Part shown: positions 34,243 through 45,900 of the stretch, piece by piece
Layout: the number at the start of each line of letters is the position of its first letter
Position numbering within the stretch: position 1 is the first letter of the stretch
The notes under the pieces: generated by a model
Told to the model about the DNA's origin: nothing
What the model saw: only the letters and a program-made list of their open reading frames with translations
Database searches by the model: none
Program-made: the position numbers and the translations under genes
Source: Macrostomum hystrix
Lineage: Eukaryota; Platyhelminthes; Macrostomidae
Length of the DNA: 64,000 bases
Assembly: GCA_950097015.1 (NCBI GenBank)
Contig: CATNEN010000003.1
Span: 1,178,001-1,242,000, forward strand
Reading direction: 5' to 3'

Positions 34243-36878
34243 GTTAACAAGTACTTGCATACATGCGCAACCTCCCAAATCTTAGGCCCTAGCTGGCCGT
34301 GCGACTTAGTTTTTGCTCTCATTTGCGACTTAGTTTGTTTCATTGCTCTATTTACGACTTAGTTTGCTCTCATTGGCTCTCTTTTTCTCTCCCCTTTTTT
34401 TCATTTCTTCACGCCTTCCTTTTTTGTCCCTTGGTCCCCCCTTTGATTTTTTTGCGCTTGGTCAATTGGTTTTTGCGACTTACCTTGCTTGGCCCTTGTT
34501 TCACCCGGCTGGTTCGGCCGGGTGTTGCGCATGTATGAGTACTCGTATATACAGTCTGCTTTGCGCAAGAAAATCAGTTGCAAATTTTGGCGTAGGCCTA
34601 CAATTAGGTGAGAAAAATTTAATATCAGCGTACAAACACACGCATGTCCATTTTCAATCCGGCGTACACCCAGCATGATCCGGAGTCTGGTATCTTGCTT
34701 TTTGTTTTTAGTAGTTTTTTAAGTAGCCAAACTTCAAAATGGACTGTGACAAAAAAGTTCTGAAAAGTTGCTACACTCTCATTTTACATGGCAAAATTTT
34801 TTACTATTACCCATTATGCTTTTTTATTTGACAGCAAAAATTGTTTACTGCCTTTGCACTAGGCCTATAGTACCTTAGCTTAGACTCTTAGTAACTGCTC
34901 TTTGTATGAAATGTTTATAACACTAGGATAAAATCTGGCTATCAGCTTCCAACCAATAGGAACAAGTCCAACTGACTTGTTCCAAGGATCCAACTGACTC
35001 ATTGATGATTCCAACTGAAATCGTCATATTCTGTATAGTAGGCTAAACAATTGCAAAAGTTTGGCAAAATTGTCATATCAAATTTGTTGGGTGGTTTTGC
35101 CTTTATAAGTCATAAGTCTTCATAGGCCTAATCACATAAACAGAAGTTGCCTGTTTATGTGATTAGCTCCAGGTCAGGTTTACCCTGATTGGCTCCACTC
35201 ATCTACCTTACATTTATTTTTTTCTGCAATCTGACTTTTTTTCATTCTGCTAATTACATGATTGAATGTTTCTACCTAACCTTATACAAATAAGGACCTT
35301 AACATACATTTTAGAAAACAATTCTAATGTGTTAATGAACTATATGTTACTATGACTAATAATTTAGTTGGTAGTATATGTTGAACTGTTAATTACTTTA
35401 ATTTAAATTTAAATAGAAATAGAAATTTATTTACATTTTGTAGAAATAATGAAAAAATCTTTTAATTGGCAAAAAGTTTAACTAACAGTTCAATAGGATT
35501 GCTAGTTAATTAAATTAAATAACTAAAAAGTAAATGTTTCAATACAATACATCCATAAATTCTAATCAATAACTAATTACTAAAATCAGCATAGTAGAAA
35601 GAATCAAGCAAAGATCCAACTTTTCAACCCAATATCAATTTTTCTTCATAGCTGTGACATTTCTAGCTAGCTATATAGACAATATTGGCATCAATAGCTA
35701 ATAGGCAATGTGATAGACAAATAATATCAAGGAAGTGATAAGCAATAAGCGCAGTTGCTAAATGTTATTAAACCGTTTAACTGTTTCTTACTTATACAGT
35801 TTTATAGACTAATTTTATTACTCTGCATGGCAAAATTACCAATAATGAATTATTAATGCCTCTATTCAGTTCTATGCAAATAATTTATTGCTTTTTTGTA
35901 TAGCAGATTATTAAAATTTCATGATCTATCTGAAACCAAATGTTTCAGATTGGTTTTTATCAAACCAATTGATTCAAGGTTAATTTACTTTACCATTGCC
36001 AACCAAAAAGGTACTAATGTACATGCTTATTTTATATTAAAATATTCTTTAATTAAAATGAAAGCCTAGACATTTCAAACATATAAAACACATTCTTCTC
36101 TTTAAATTAATGCAACTCTCATTCCCTGATCACTGATCAAAAAGTACTTGTCAGTAGAAGCAAAACATTCTGTTTGAGAATGAGTCTTTATCTCTCAACA
36201 TCCCTTTGAAAATTTAACTTATTTGCAATGGCTTTTTGCATATATTTCGAACAGCTTAATAATAATTGAAATTAGGAAATCATGGAAAGTGCACTATCAG
36301 AAGCAAAAGTCAAGCTTTAAAGCTGATATTTTGTATCCTATATTCTTAGAAGTATAAGAAGTCTTGCCACTGCACTGGGAACCTGCTTAGAGAGTAATAC
36401 AATTAAAACTAACAAAATTTGGGATCTAGACTGACAATCAAAACAAAAAAGCTTTTAACTATTTAATTTCCAGGTTAAAATATTTACAATTAGTAGCTTC
36501 ATATTAGACTCTAGAGGGGTTGGCAAAGTCTGCCATATGCAGCCATTGAAGCTCCCAAATCTGGCCTGTTGCCCCTTACAACACCTGTCGTATACTCTTT
36601 CACACCTTAAGTTTTATCTTTCCCTGTCTTATCTCTCCTCTCTCTGGCTAAAAAATACGTTTGCTGACCCCTATTCTAGAAAGTAATGTAATTATATCAA
36701 TATCATTATTAAAATGCTTCAGAAAAAACTTTTTTTAACAGTTTGACATTAAGTCCAATAAGATATGCGGATATTGAGTTAAGCAACAAGCACAAAGCTA
36801 TATAATCAGTTGTATCGTAGCTGTATCGTAGGCTCTGTACTGCTTAGTAAGTGACAGTAAAAACTGTCAAAATTTCAG
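34243..36878. other. AT-rich region before the coiled-coil gene, no gene seen
   Basis: It contains three to four diverged copies of GCGACTTAGTTTGCTCTCAT at 34300-34375, a pyrimidine-rich patch to 34450 and the hAT relic at 36514. The rest is low-GC. Part may be intron of the coiled-coil gene, whose 5' exons were not found. Confidence 0.4.
36514..36672. mobile_element. Short, internally deleted hAT-like MITE relic
   Basis: GAGGGGTTGGCAAAG at the left and TTTGCTGACCCCTA at the right are degraded versions of the 41.9 kb termini. Between them is GAAGCTCCCAAATCTGGCC followed by a CTCTCCTCTC tract. The related word TCTAGA on both sides may be the remnant of a target duplication. Confidence 0.6.
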
Positions 36879-38902
36879 CAGCGAAGCATTCAGCAACAGG
36901 GGCAGAAGCCTCCACAGCAGCAGCAGCTATCTGCTGCATCGCCCAAGTCAGCCAATGCAGCTTCAGCTGATGTTGAAGCAGTCATTCGTGATGTTCTGCG
37001 TCGAGGCGGCGCGGAGCAGCTGAAGTGTCGGTTTCTCGCCGCCTCAGCCTCATCCTCCTCTTCCTCTTCCTCCGTTGTTGGTAATGCCACCGTGGCGTCG
37101 TCCGCCGAGGCGGCTGCTGCGGCGCGCAAGGCCGCCATCGAGCAGCTGCTGGCCTGCGCCCGCGACACCGTACTGCCGGCTCACGCCTCGGCACGGGCGT
37201 CGTTGGTTCGCGCCCACGCTGTGCTGCGAGCAAAGCGCGAAAAATTGCAGAGTCGCACTGAGGAACTGCACAAACAGTTGGAGGCCATGAAGCGAGACGG
37301 CGCGCTTGGCCGACTGGTGCGTTTTCACTGAGGACTTGTTGTCATAACAAGATATAAAAAATAATGTCTCAACATCCTCCAAAGGCCGCGTACAGCTCTT
37401 CCGTCCGTAGACTAGAATTACGGCTTTGGATTACTAGTATCCAATTCGCAGTTTGGAGAAATTGAGCAATGTGGAATTATTTGTACTGCTTGTGGACACC
37501 GATTGAGTCGAGTTTCCAACTCTCGATCTATCGTGTTAAGTAGCTCGCACCTTCAAAATTTAGTTTTAGTAAATCTTGCTTCGCACCTTTGTCTTAAATA
37601 CCTAGATCCTTTAATGTGGAGTTTTTAATGTTTCTGAGTCACTAAGTCCCTAGATATTTAGGCACCTGTTGATTCAAATCTCAAGATAATTTGATTCAGA
37701 TGTCTAGATCCTTTGATTCAGATCTCTAGATCATTTGATGTAGATCTCCAGATCATTTGATTCAGATCTCTAGATCATTTGATTCAGATGTCTAGATCAT
37801 TTGATTCAGATCTCTAGATCCTTTGATTCAGATCTCTAGATCCTTTGATTCAGATCTCTAGATCATTTGATTCAGATCTCTAGATCCTTTGATTCAGATC
37901 TCTAGATCCTTTGATTCAGATCTCTAGATCATTTGATGTAGATCTCCAGATCATTTGATTCAGATCTCTAGATCCTTTGATTCAGATCTCTAGATCATTT
38001 GATTCAGATCTCTAGATCCTTTGATTCAGATCTCTAGATCCTTTGATTCAGATCTCTAGATCCTTTGATTCAGATCTCTAGATCATTTGATGTAGATCTC
38101 CAGATCATTTGATTCAGATCTCTAGATCATTTGATGTAGATCTCCAGATCATTTGATTCAGATCTCTAGATCCTTTGATTCAGATCTCTAGATCATTTGA
38201 TTCAGATGTCTAGATCATTTGATTCAGATCTCTAGATCCTTTGATTCAGATCTCTAGATCCTTTGATTCAGATCTCTAGATCATTTGATGTAGATCTCCA
38301 GATCATTTGATTCAGATCTCTAGATCCTTTGATTCAGATCTCTAGATCATTTGATTCAGATCTCTAGATCCTTTGATTCAGATCTCTAGATCATTTGATT
38401 CAGATCTCTAGATCCTTTGATTCAGATGTCTAGATCATTTGATTCAGATCAACTACAGTCATGAATTAAGAGTCCAATCGATCAATACTCTACACAGGCG
38501 GACAAACTCGATCGGATATCGTCCACGGCCGAGTCCCAGGCAGCCCGTCTAGCTGTCGTGTCTCGCTGTCTCGGCAAACGTCAGCTGTGCTCAACACGCG
38601 AGGAGCGTTTGGCGCTGGCTGAGTTGGAGTCCATTCGGTCCGATCGGCTGTCAGTGTTAGCGGCTTCGCTGGTGTCAGCTCAGAGAAAGCGGTTGGCTTT
38701 GGAATCAGCTGGCGCCGAAGAGACTCGGCTGCGACAGCAGCAGCAGCAGCAGCAATCGCTTTCTGGCATGCACTACACGAGATCTGAAGGTGTGCTGTCG
38801 CCTAAGCAGTTCAACGGTTTAACTACTGCTTTGAAAGATGAATCTGGTCGAATCCAGAGTTTGGTTTCGCGAGTCAAGACTTTGCAGGATTGTCTCGAGT
38901 GA
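36879..38902 (+). CDS. Coiled-coil protein of unknown function, 3' two exons (5' end not found)
   Basis: Exon 36879-37316 and exon 38498-38902 both begin in phase 0 and join in frame; upstream exons must exist because no start Met is visible. The first exon has a Gln/Ser-rich lead, then a helical stretch with Ala/Arg/Glu/Lys heptads (LRAKREKLQSRTEELHKQLE). The second continues the coiled coil (ADKLDRISSTAESQAARLAV), carries a polyglutamine run from CAG repeats and ends in DCLE. An AATAAA lies about 20 nt after the TGA, which supports this as the gene end. The intron is largely a 22-bp minisatellite and a 35-bp array follows the gene. I do not recognise the family; HAUS, ATG14 and UVRAG-type coiled coils were considered without a convincing match. 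A GT just before the stop could alternatively splice in phase to the DUF4615 exon at 40832. Confidence 0.5.
37675..38445. repeat. 22-bp minisatellite (GATCATTTGATTCAGATCTCTA)n, about 35 copies, in coiled-coil gene intron
   Basis: Units differ as GATC(A/C)(T)TTTGAT(TC/GT)AGAT(C/G)TC(T/C)A. The array covers most of the intron between 37317 and 38497. Larger blocks of unit order recur, for example two similar stretches near 37.88 and 38.24 kb. Confidence 0.95.
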
Positions 38903-38999
38903 CTGCTCAGAATGAAGCCCAATAAATGCCTACACAGGTTAATGATTGAATCTAGACCCACAGACTAGTATAATTATGACCGATTAGATGACTTGAATA

Positions 39000-39660
39000 A
39001 ATTTAGATCATGACTAACTATTGGATAACGACTCATTATTTGACCTTGAGTAAGTTTGGATAATCACTGATTATATGACCTTGAGTAAGTTTGGATAATC
39101 ACTGATTACATGACCTTGAGTAAGTTTGGATAATCACTGATTATATGACCTTGAGTAAGTTTGGATAATCACTGATTATATGACCTTGAGTAAGTTTGGA
39201 TAATCACTGATTATATGACCTTGAGTAAGTTTGGATAATCACTGATTATATGACCTTGAGTAAGTTTGGATAATCACTGATTATATGACCTTGAGTCAGT
39301 TTGGATAATCACTGATTAAATGACCTTGAGTAAGGTTGGATAATGACTCATTATATGACCTTGAGTAAGTTTGGATAATGACTCATTATATGACCTTGAG
39401 TAAGGTTAGATAAGGACTCATTATATGACCTTTATTAGGGTTGGATAATCACTTATTATATGACCCTGAGTAAGTTTGGATAATGACTCATTATATAACC
39501 TTTAGTAGGGTTGGATAATGACTCATTATATAACCTTTAGTAGGGTTGGATAATGACTCATTATATAACCTTTATCAGGGTTGGATAATCACTGATTATA
39601 TGACCTTGAGTAAGTTTGGATAATCACTGATTACATGACCTTGAGTAAGGTTGGTAATGA
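39000..39660. repeat. 35-bp minisatellite 3' of the coiled-coil gene, about 19 copies
   Basis: Unit GGATAATCACTGATTATATG then ACCTTGAGTAAGTTT. Copies at 39000-39300 are nearly identical; those from 39330 diverge (CTCATTATATAACC, TTTAGTAGGG). Confidence 0.93.
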
Positions 39661-40236
39661 CCGATCGTATTACGTTGAGTCTGGTATTTGCCTTTCGTAA
39701 TGGTTAGATTATGCCATTTTTATCGTAAAGTAAGGTTGAAATAATGGTTTTGGCTTATAATCTATCATTGATTCATTACTAAATCGGTAATTCCAAATTC
39801 TGAAATTAATACGAGGGTAAAAGTTGAGTTCAGTCATTAAGCATGTTTTATTATTTTATTTTGCTCTAATTTCGTACCTTGTAAAATCGACTGTAACACT
39901 TTAAATTTCCATCGACTATCGAATCAATAATTTCTCATACTTAGCATGTTTTACTGCGATCTTATTTTTTAGTTAAAAATAAACTCAACCAGCTAGTCTG
40001 GAATAAAACTTGTAATTATAAATAGAAACATAATTGGTGTCTATTCCCAAGTATATGACCTGGCTCACGCTTTATTTCATGTGCAGCTTTCCATTTAGAA
40101 ATTATTTTGCAGTATTTTAATTTTCGGAATAAGATTAAGAATATAGATTAAAGAACTATGACTTCTTATTTTCTGAGTTCGATATTTCGGGTCTTAAGTG
40201 TCCTATAAATCATATTTTAAGCTCCATGTTTCTAAG

Positions 40237-40495
40237 GAGGTTGTAGCCTTGTGGTTAGACTCTCGGACTTACAACTTGAAGGTTGGGGGTTCGATTCCCG
40301 ACTCCACTACATTACTTCATTTCACCCAGCTCTTGAATGGGTACCAGAATTAGAATTAGTACCACCCTCCAGTCCATGGACTGAACAGTCGTACTCAGCC
40401 TTCAGATGCGCCGCGCAATAGCTGCGGCTGTGCTGTCGGCTGCACATCTGGCCCAATTGGGGCAGGTGTAATCAATCTAATTATTATTATTGCTC
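40237..40495 (+). mobile_element. tRNA-derived SINE, family 2
   Basis: The head has box A (TAGCCTTGTGGTTAGACTC) and a perfect box B (GGTTCGATTCC). An unrelated body follows (CACCCAGCTCTTGAATGGGT ... CAGATGCGCCGCGCAATAGC ... GCCCAATTGGGGCAGGTGTA) and the tail is AATTATTATTATTG. The tRNA acceptor stem does not pair, so it is not a functional tRNA. Confidence 0.82.
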
Positions 40496-40823
40496 TAAAA
40501 GCCATTTCTTGTTTTTAGTTTATAAAAAGCAAATTTAAGCTTCCCGTTTCGTGAAAAAAATATTTTCTGTCCTTTTGTTTCTAAGAAAGCTGATATTGAG
40601 CTTCCACATAAAAAATCTGATTTCTTAGGCTTGAAAAAAGATTTTTTTGACCTTAAGACATTGACCCTGGTCTCAGAGTTTCTTTGGAATATTATTTCGG
40701 GTTCCTGATTGTAGTACTTCTAGAAAGATGGCAATTGATTAAAGGATTGGGTCTACAAAGGATAAGGATTCGCTGCAAATAGTACTCAAACTGTGCTCAC
40801 TGTCGCCGACTGTCTAATCGCAG

Positions 40824-41492
40824 CCTGCCAGACGTCAGCCGGCGAAGCCAATCAACGCCAGGCCGCCAAGGCGACCTCAGCCGCTCGGCAGTTCGTCGGG
40901 GCCCACCTACAGCGCAGCCGATGCTACTTCGCCGCCTCCTGACGATCCTCAGCAGCAGGCAGACGAGTACAATTATGAATTGGAGGTGTCCTGGTGCCTA
41001 GAGCGCCTCCGGCTCACCGCGGCCAACCGAATGGAGAAGCAGCGAAGCTCGGCCGGCAGCGGCGCAGCTGCGAGCGGCTCGGCTGCCGCCGGTTCGGGAA
41101 CACCGCGGCGTCAGCTGGAGTCCGAGTTAGCTGCCATTCGCATTCTGAGCAGCGCCAGTTCTAGCAAGCTGCAGAAGCGCCAGGCAATGCGACAGCATCT
41201 CGGCGACTACAGGGCCAAGATGCGCGCTGATCTAGCCAGACAGCAGCAGCAGCGTCACCAACAGGCGGCTATGAATCGTTTGAGCACACCAATTGGTCAC
41301 GCTGTGAGAACTGTGTCGACTGCTCATTCCGCTGACACAGTTGTGGAATGTTCTGATTCTGCTGCTGCTGCTGCTCCTGATGCCGCCAATTTAGCGGCAT
41401 TGCCTGACAAGCCATCTAAGAAGGTGTTTGATTTTCGATTCAACTTTGATGTGTCCTCGTCTTCTAATCAGGCGCTTGATGAAAACAGTTGA
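40824..41492 (+). CDS. DUF4615 / UPF0488 (C8orf33-like) protein, 3' exon
   Basis: An open exon follows a splice acceptor at 40823 and ends at TGA 41490-41492. Its motifs match the UPF0488/C8orf33 family in order: YELEVSWCLERLRL (human has ELAWCVEQLELGL), a spacer, KLQKRQAMRQHLGDYRAKM (human has KRQLMHSLFGDYRAQM) and a late FDFRFNF (human ends in EFRFNF). Between them are low-complexity Gly/Ser/Ala runs. The function of the family is not well defined. No start codon lies in this exon before the conserved core, so a 5' exon is missing. It could lie in 38.9-40.8 kb, or this exon could be the 3' part of the coiled-coil gene upstream, since a phase-compatible splice from 38899 to 40832 exists. I favour a separate gene. 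Confidence 0.7.
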   Translation, partial: PARRQPAKPINARPPRRPQPLGSSSGPTYSAADATSPPPDDPQQQADEYNYELEVSWCLERLRLTAANRMEKQRSSAGSGAAASGSAAAGSGTPRRQLESELAAIRILSSASSSKLQKRQAMRQHLGDYRAKMRADLARQQQQRHQQAAMNRLSTPIGHAVRTVSTAHSADTVVECSDSAAAAAPDAANLAALPDKPSKKVFDFRFNFDVSSSSNQALDENS

Positions 41493-41910
41493 GAACACTC
41501 CGATGAGTAGCTTTACCACAATGCATTGAGTCCGAGCGTTGTGTTATTTTTCTGGCCAATAATTGTATTTTTGCGTCACCTTTGCTGTTTGCTTTTACTT
41601 CCGCAAAGTTAGGCTAATTAAATGCTTTTCAAATTATTATATTATATCTATCGACTAATAACTGTTCGCATATATACTGATTTAAAAGGCCGAGGTAGAG
41701 TCTTCATTTTCTATTTCCCTTATTTTCAATATCCATTATTGCGCTGCGTATCCAAAGAATGTGTACAGCTGTTTAGTCTGTGGACTGGAAAGCGCTGGTA
41801 CACATTTTATAGCTTAGGGAAAAGCAGGTGTTACCGCCTGAACTCTCAGCAGCTCAAATGACTCTCGTTAAGAAGTATAGAAGCTTTAACTACTGGGCTA
41901 CTACCTACAC

Positions 41911-42532
41911 CAGGGGTCGGCAAACTTATTAGCTAGTGGGCCAAAAAGAGAACCTAAAAGACGGCAGCGGGCCGCATTGACTGTAGAAATATGAGATAGA
42001 GGAGAGATGAGGCACGGAAGAGACGAGACTGAGGAGAGAAAAGACATGGGAGAGACGAGACTGAGGAGAGACGAGACTGAGGTGAGATGAGACAGCGGAG
42101 AGACGAGACTGAGGTGAGATGAGACAGCGGAGAGACGAGACTGAGGAGAGATAAGACATGGGAGAGACGAGACTGAGGAGAGACGAGACTGAGGTGAGAT
42201 GAGACAGCGGAGAGACGAGACTGAGGAGAGATACGACATAAGAGAGACGAGACTGAGGAGAGACGAGACACGAGAGAGACGAGACTGAGGAGAGATGAGG
42301 CATGGGAGAGATGAGACACGGGAGAGACGAGACTGAGGAGAGATGAGACAGCGGAGAGATGAGACACGGGAGAGACGAGATTGAGGAGAGATGAGACACG
42401 GAAGAGACGAGACAGGGGAAGATTAAACAGGGGAAAGATTAAACAGGATACTGTAGGTGTCGGAAGGGGCAACGGGCCGGATTTGGGAGCTTCGAGACAT
42501 CTGGCCCGCGGGCCGGAGTTTGCCGACCCCTG
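41911..42532. mobile_element. hAT-like MITE with 8-bp target duplication and internal tandem repeat
   Basis: Termini CAGGGGTCGGCAAACTT and its near inverse AGTTTGCCGACCCCTG bound a 622-bp element. The flanks are a perfect 8-bp duplication ACCTACAC at 41903-41910 and 42533-42540. The CAGGGGTC...GACCCCTG ends and 8-bp duplication are typical of hAT elements. Inside the termini are matching GGCCCGCGGGCC-type blocks, then about 450 bp of a degenerate GAGACGAGACTGAGGA-type repeat. There is no transposase. It lies between the DUF4615 gene and the DEG/ENaC gene. Confidence 0.88.
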
Positions 42533-42994
42533 ACCTACACTGATTAGATTTATTTCAGCTCATACTACTAATTACAGTAGCATTTATAAGTAACAGAAAA
42601 AAATTCATTTGTGTTATGAACCTGAAACCGTTGGTATCTACAAGTATTCACTCCCCAAGCCTTTATCAATAGGGAGATATTGTGCATTTGTCCGCCACCT
42701 CATCCTGACCCTACAGTGAGGGTGGGCTATTTCTCTTGTCCTTCTAGTCCTCAGAGCAAGTTCACTAGGAATGAATGCGCGAACACTGCACAACTGGGCT
42801 CTAGCCTGCTGCCGCCCAGCCATAACCCCGGCCAACCCAGCCACCCCCACAGTGGCAGATTTATGATTCGCTCTCAACTACATGCAGTCTGACACTATGC
42901 CCGTTAAATCGCTCTGCGTGTGCATAGATGCGTCCACGTCCTGCGCATTAGTCCACTGCTCCGATAGCTCTATAGCGGCTGATTCGAAGCTAGC

Positions 42995-45900
42995 ATGATT
43001 GCGTCCGCTGAATCGGCTGCTACTAAAATTCTTCGCAGTCGCGATTTTGTGCGCCAATCGTTGCGCAATTGTCTATTGAATACGACTCTGCGCGGACCCC
43101 GGCGCATTGTGACATCTGAGGTTCGCGGCCTGAGCCTGTTCTGGGCTGCCGTGTGCATCGGGTCTCTCCTGTTGCTTGTTGTGCATCTGTACCAGCTGAT
43201 GCACACTTACCTGTCCTACCAGACTTACATGCTGCAGACCGATGTGGCCCAAACCGATTCAGCTTTATTTCCGACTGAGTTTCCTGACACCGTCATCTGT
43301 CCGCATCAGATGTTCTCCGACGCTGCGCTGCAGCTGTGGTCAAACAGTTCCGTACGCTCGCCATGGAAGGTCATTCGCGATTACAAGCATCGAACTAATC
43401 GGCACTCCGATAAGCTGTTGAACTTGTCCGAGACTGACCTGCGAGTACTGCTGGACGCTTTCAACTATCCAGCCACACTGGGCTACTATCTGAACAGTCT
43501 CAACGATGCTGAAGTGCTCAGACTGGGCCGCGGCAGCGACATGCTGATCGACTGTTCCGTGGCTACCAATGGCCGTCGGCGGACGCGACATAACTGTCCT
43601 ATTAAACTGAAAAAGATCATCTACCGAAAGTATCTAGTCTGCTTGCAGGTTAGTGCACCGGCGAGTGTGAATCGCTGTTGTTAGAAACACTCCTGATTAG
43701 CTTGCAAATGAAAACGAGTACTCTTACCTGTGAATCATGATAGGCGGATTGTGTTTAAAAAATTGGCCCTCTGACGAAACTCAGAAACACGGGCCAACTT
43801 TTTGTTGCGCATCTTCCGAAACAATAATCAAGTTGCCAGCCGTCGAGATATTCAACAGTTCTGGCCGAAGATTAGATTTTTCCATATAAGAGCTAGTCTA
43901 TTTCATACACCACCCCTATACACGAATTTGCACTGTGCCCCAGTGCGGCCTTGCAAGGCCTTCAAACTTAATCTGCACGTCACCCGAATGTGCCCGCATC
44001 ATCTCCTACTTCGGTCAACGAACTTTATCTAGACGGAACTGCTGCAGACCTTCCTGAAATTCTCCCCTTGGTATTAAAACGGGCGGAAAATGGCTTTGTA
44101 GTCCTACTGTTAATTGACGCAACAAATTGCCGGTCTCTTTGAACAACAAACCACTTTGATAAATATTTCGAAAGCCAAAAAGCAAAATCGCTGCAAAGAC
44201 GTGGATTTCAAAATTTGAAACTCCACCTCAAAAAAGACAAGTGGTACATTTACTAAGCATTCACGGCTTTAATATTGCATACTCGTACGTAGTACTTGAA
44301 GAAGTGCAATTGGGAAGTGTCTATTAATTAATTCCTGCCAGGCACACCTGACACGTGCATCGCCTTCTATGGTGATCAGTTAAGCTCCCACACACAAGGG
44401 ATTCATCAGAAACCCAGCAAATGCTGCCAGCTGCACATACTTGGGGTCAGCCCATGTGCCTGCGGATTTCAAATACATTAGGCTCCTATTAAAAGTACAC
44501 TTCTAATTTGAAAGGCTTCGTTGCTTTAAACTCTTTTGGCTATATTTGTTAATATACTCGTAATTAACTATTCTCAGTGGGTGTGAAATCAGTCCTCACA
44601 GTCTCATTTGGATGTGAGATCAGTCCTCTCAGTCTCATTTGGATGTGAAATCAGTCCTCACAATGTCAGTGGGTGTGAGATCAGTCCTCACAATGTCAGT
44701 GGGTGTGAGACCAGTCCTCACAGTGTCAGTGGGTGTGAGATCAGTCCTCACAATGTCAGTGGGTGTGAGACCAGTCCTCACAGTGTCAGTGGGTGTGAGA
44801 TCAGTCCTCACAGTGTCAGCGGGTGTGAGATCAGTCCTCAAAGTGTCAGTGGGTGTGAGACCAGTCCTCACAGTGTCAGTGGGTGTGAGACCAGTCCTCA
44901 CAGTGTCAGCGGGTGTCAGAGCAGTCCTCAAAGTGTCAGTGGGTGTGAGATCAGTCCTCACAATGTCAGTGGGTGTGAGACCAGTCCTCACAGTGTCAGT
45001 GGGTGTGAGACCAGTCCTCACAGTGTCAGCGGGTGTGAGATCAGTCCTCAAAGTATCAAGTGGGTGTGAGATCAGTCCTCACAGTGTCAGCGGGTGTGAG
45101 ACCAGTCCTCACAGTGTCAGCGGGTGTGAGACCAGTCCTCACAGTGTCAGTGGGTGTGAGACCAGTCCTCACAGTGTCAGCGGGTGTCAGAGCAGTCCTC
45201 AAAGTGTCAGTGGGTGTGAGATCAGTCCTCACAGTGTCAGTGGGTGTGAGACCAGTCCTCACAGTGTCAGTGGGTGTGAGACCAGTCCTCACAGTGTCAG
45301 CGGGTGTGAGATCAGTCCTCAAAGTGTCAGCGGGTGTGAGACCAGTCCTCACAGTGTCAGCGGGTGTGAGATCAGTCCTCACAGTGTCAGCGGGTGTGAG
45401 ACCAGTCCTCACAGTGTCAGCGGGTGTGAGATCAGTCCTCAAAGTGTCAGCGGGTGTGAGACCAGTCCTCACAGTGTCAGCGGGTGTGAGATCAGTCCTC
45501 ACAGTGTCAGCGGGTGTGAGATCAGTCCTCACAATGTCAGTGGGTGTGAGATCAGTCCTCAAAGTGTCAGCGGGTGTGAGACCAGTCCTCACAGTGTCAG
45601 CGGGTGTGAGACCAGTCCTCACAGTGTCAGCTGGTGTGAGATCAGTAATGTATATAGTATTCCACACCTGGACCTTTGTGAAGGAAAAATCCGTGAAGGC
45701 TGAAGCCAGGAAGGAATTTATTTCTCAAAAGAGCAGCTGAGGAAGCTTGAGTCTCGGATTCCTAATCCTCTGCACATCTGTACGATACTCAGGCGAACTC
45801 ATATAGCAGACTATTTTATTCCATGCTCTTAAACCTCTAAACTCAGCTCATATAAAGGACTCGAATCGATATTTTCTCTCTCTGCTTCATCGGGCGCGGA

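Noticed and set aside
40237-40310. Possible tRNA gene with perfect box B
   Set aside because: The acceptor stem does not pair and a SINE body with an ATT-repeat tail follows directly.
41901-42472. Minus-strand Leu/Ser-rich frames (SSVSSLPCLISPQSRLS)
   Set aside because: Interior tandem repeat of the hAT-like MITE.
43690-44060. Possible exon or transposon ORF in DEG/ENaC intron 1
   Set aside because: Short fragments only, no recognisable motif and no in-phase splice sites.
44608-45740. Frames with SVSGCEISPH, VGVRPVLTVS and TPADTVRTGL repeats
   Set aside because: 30-bp minisatellite lying inside DEG/ENaC intron 1.
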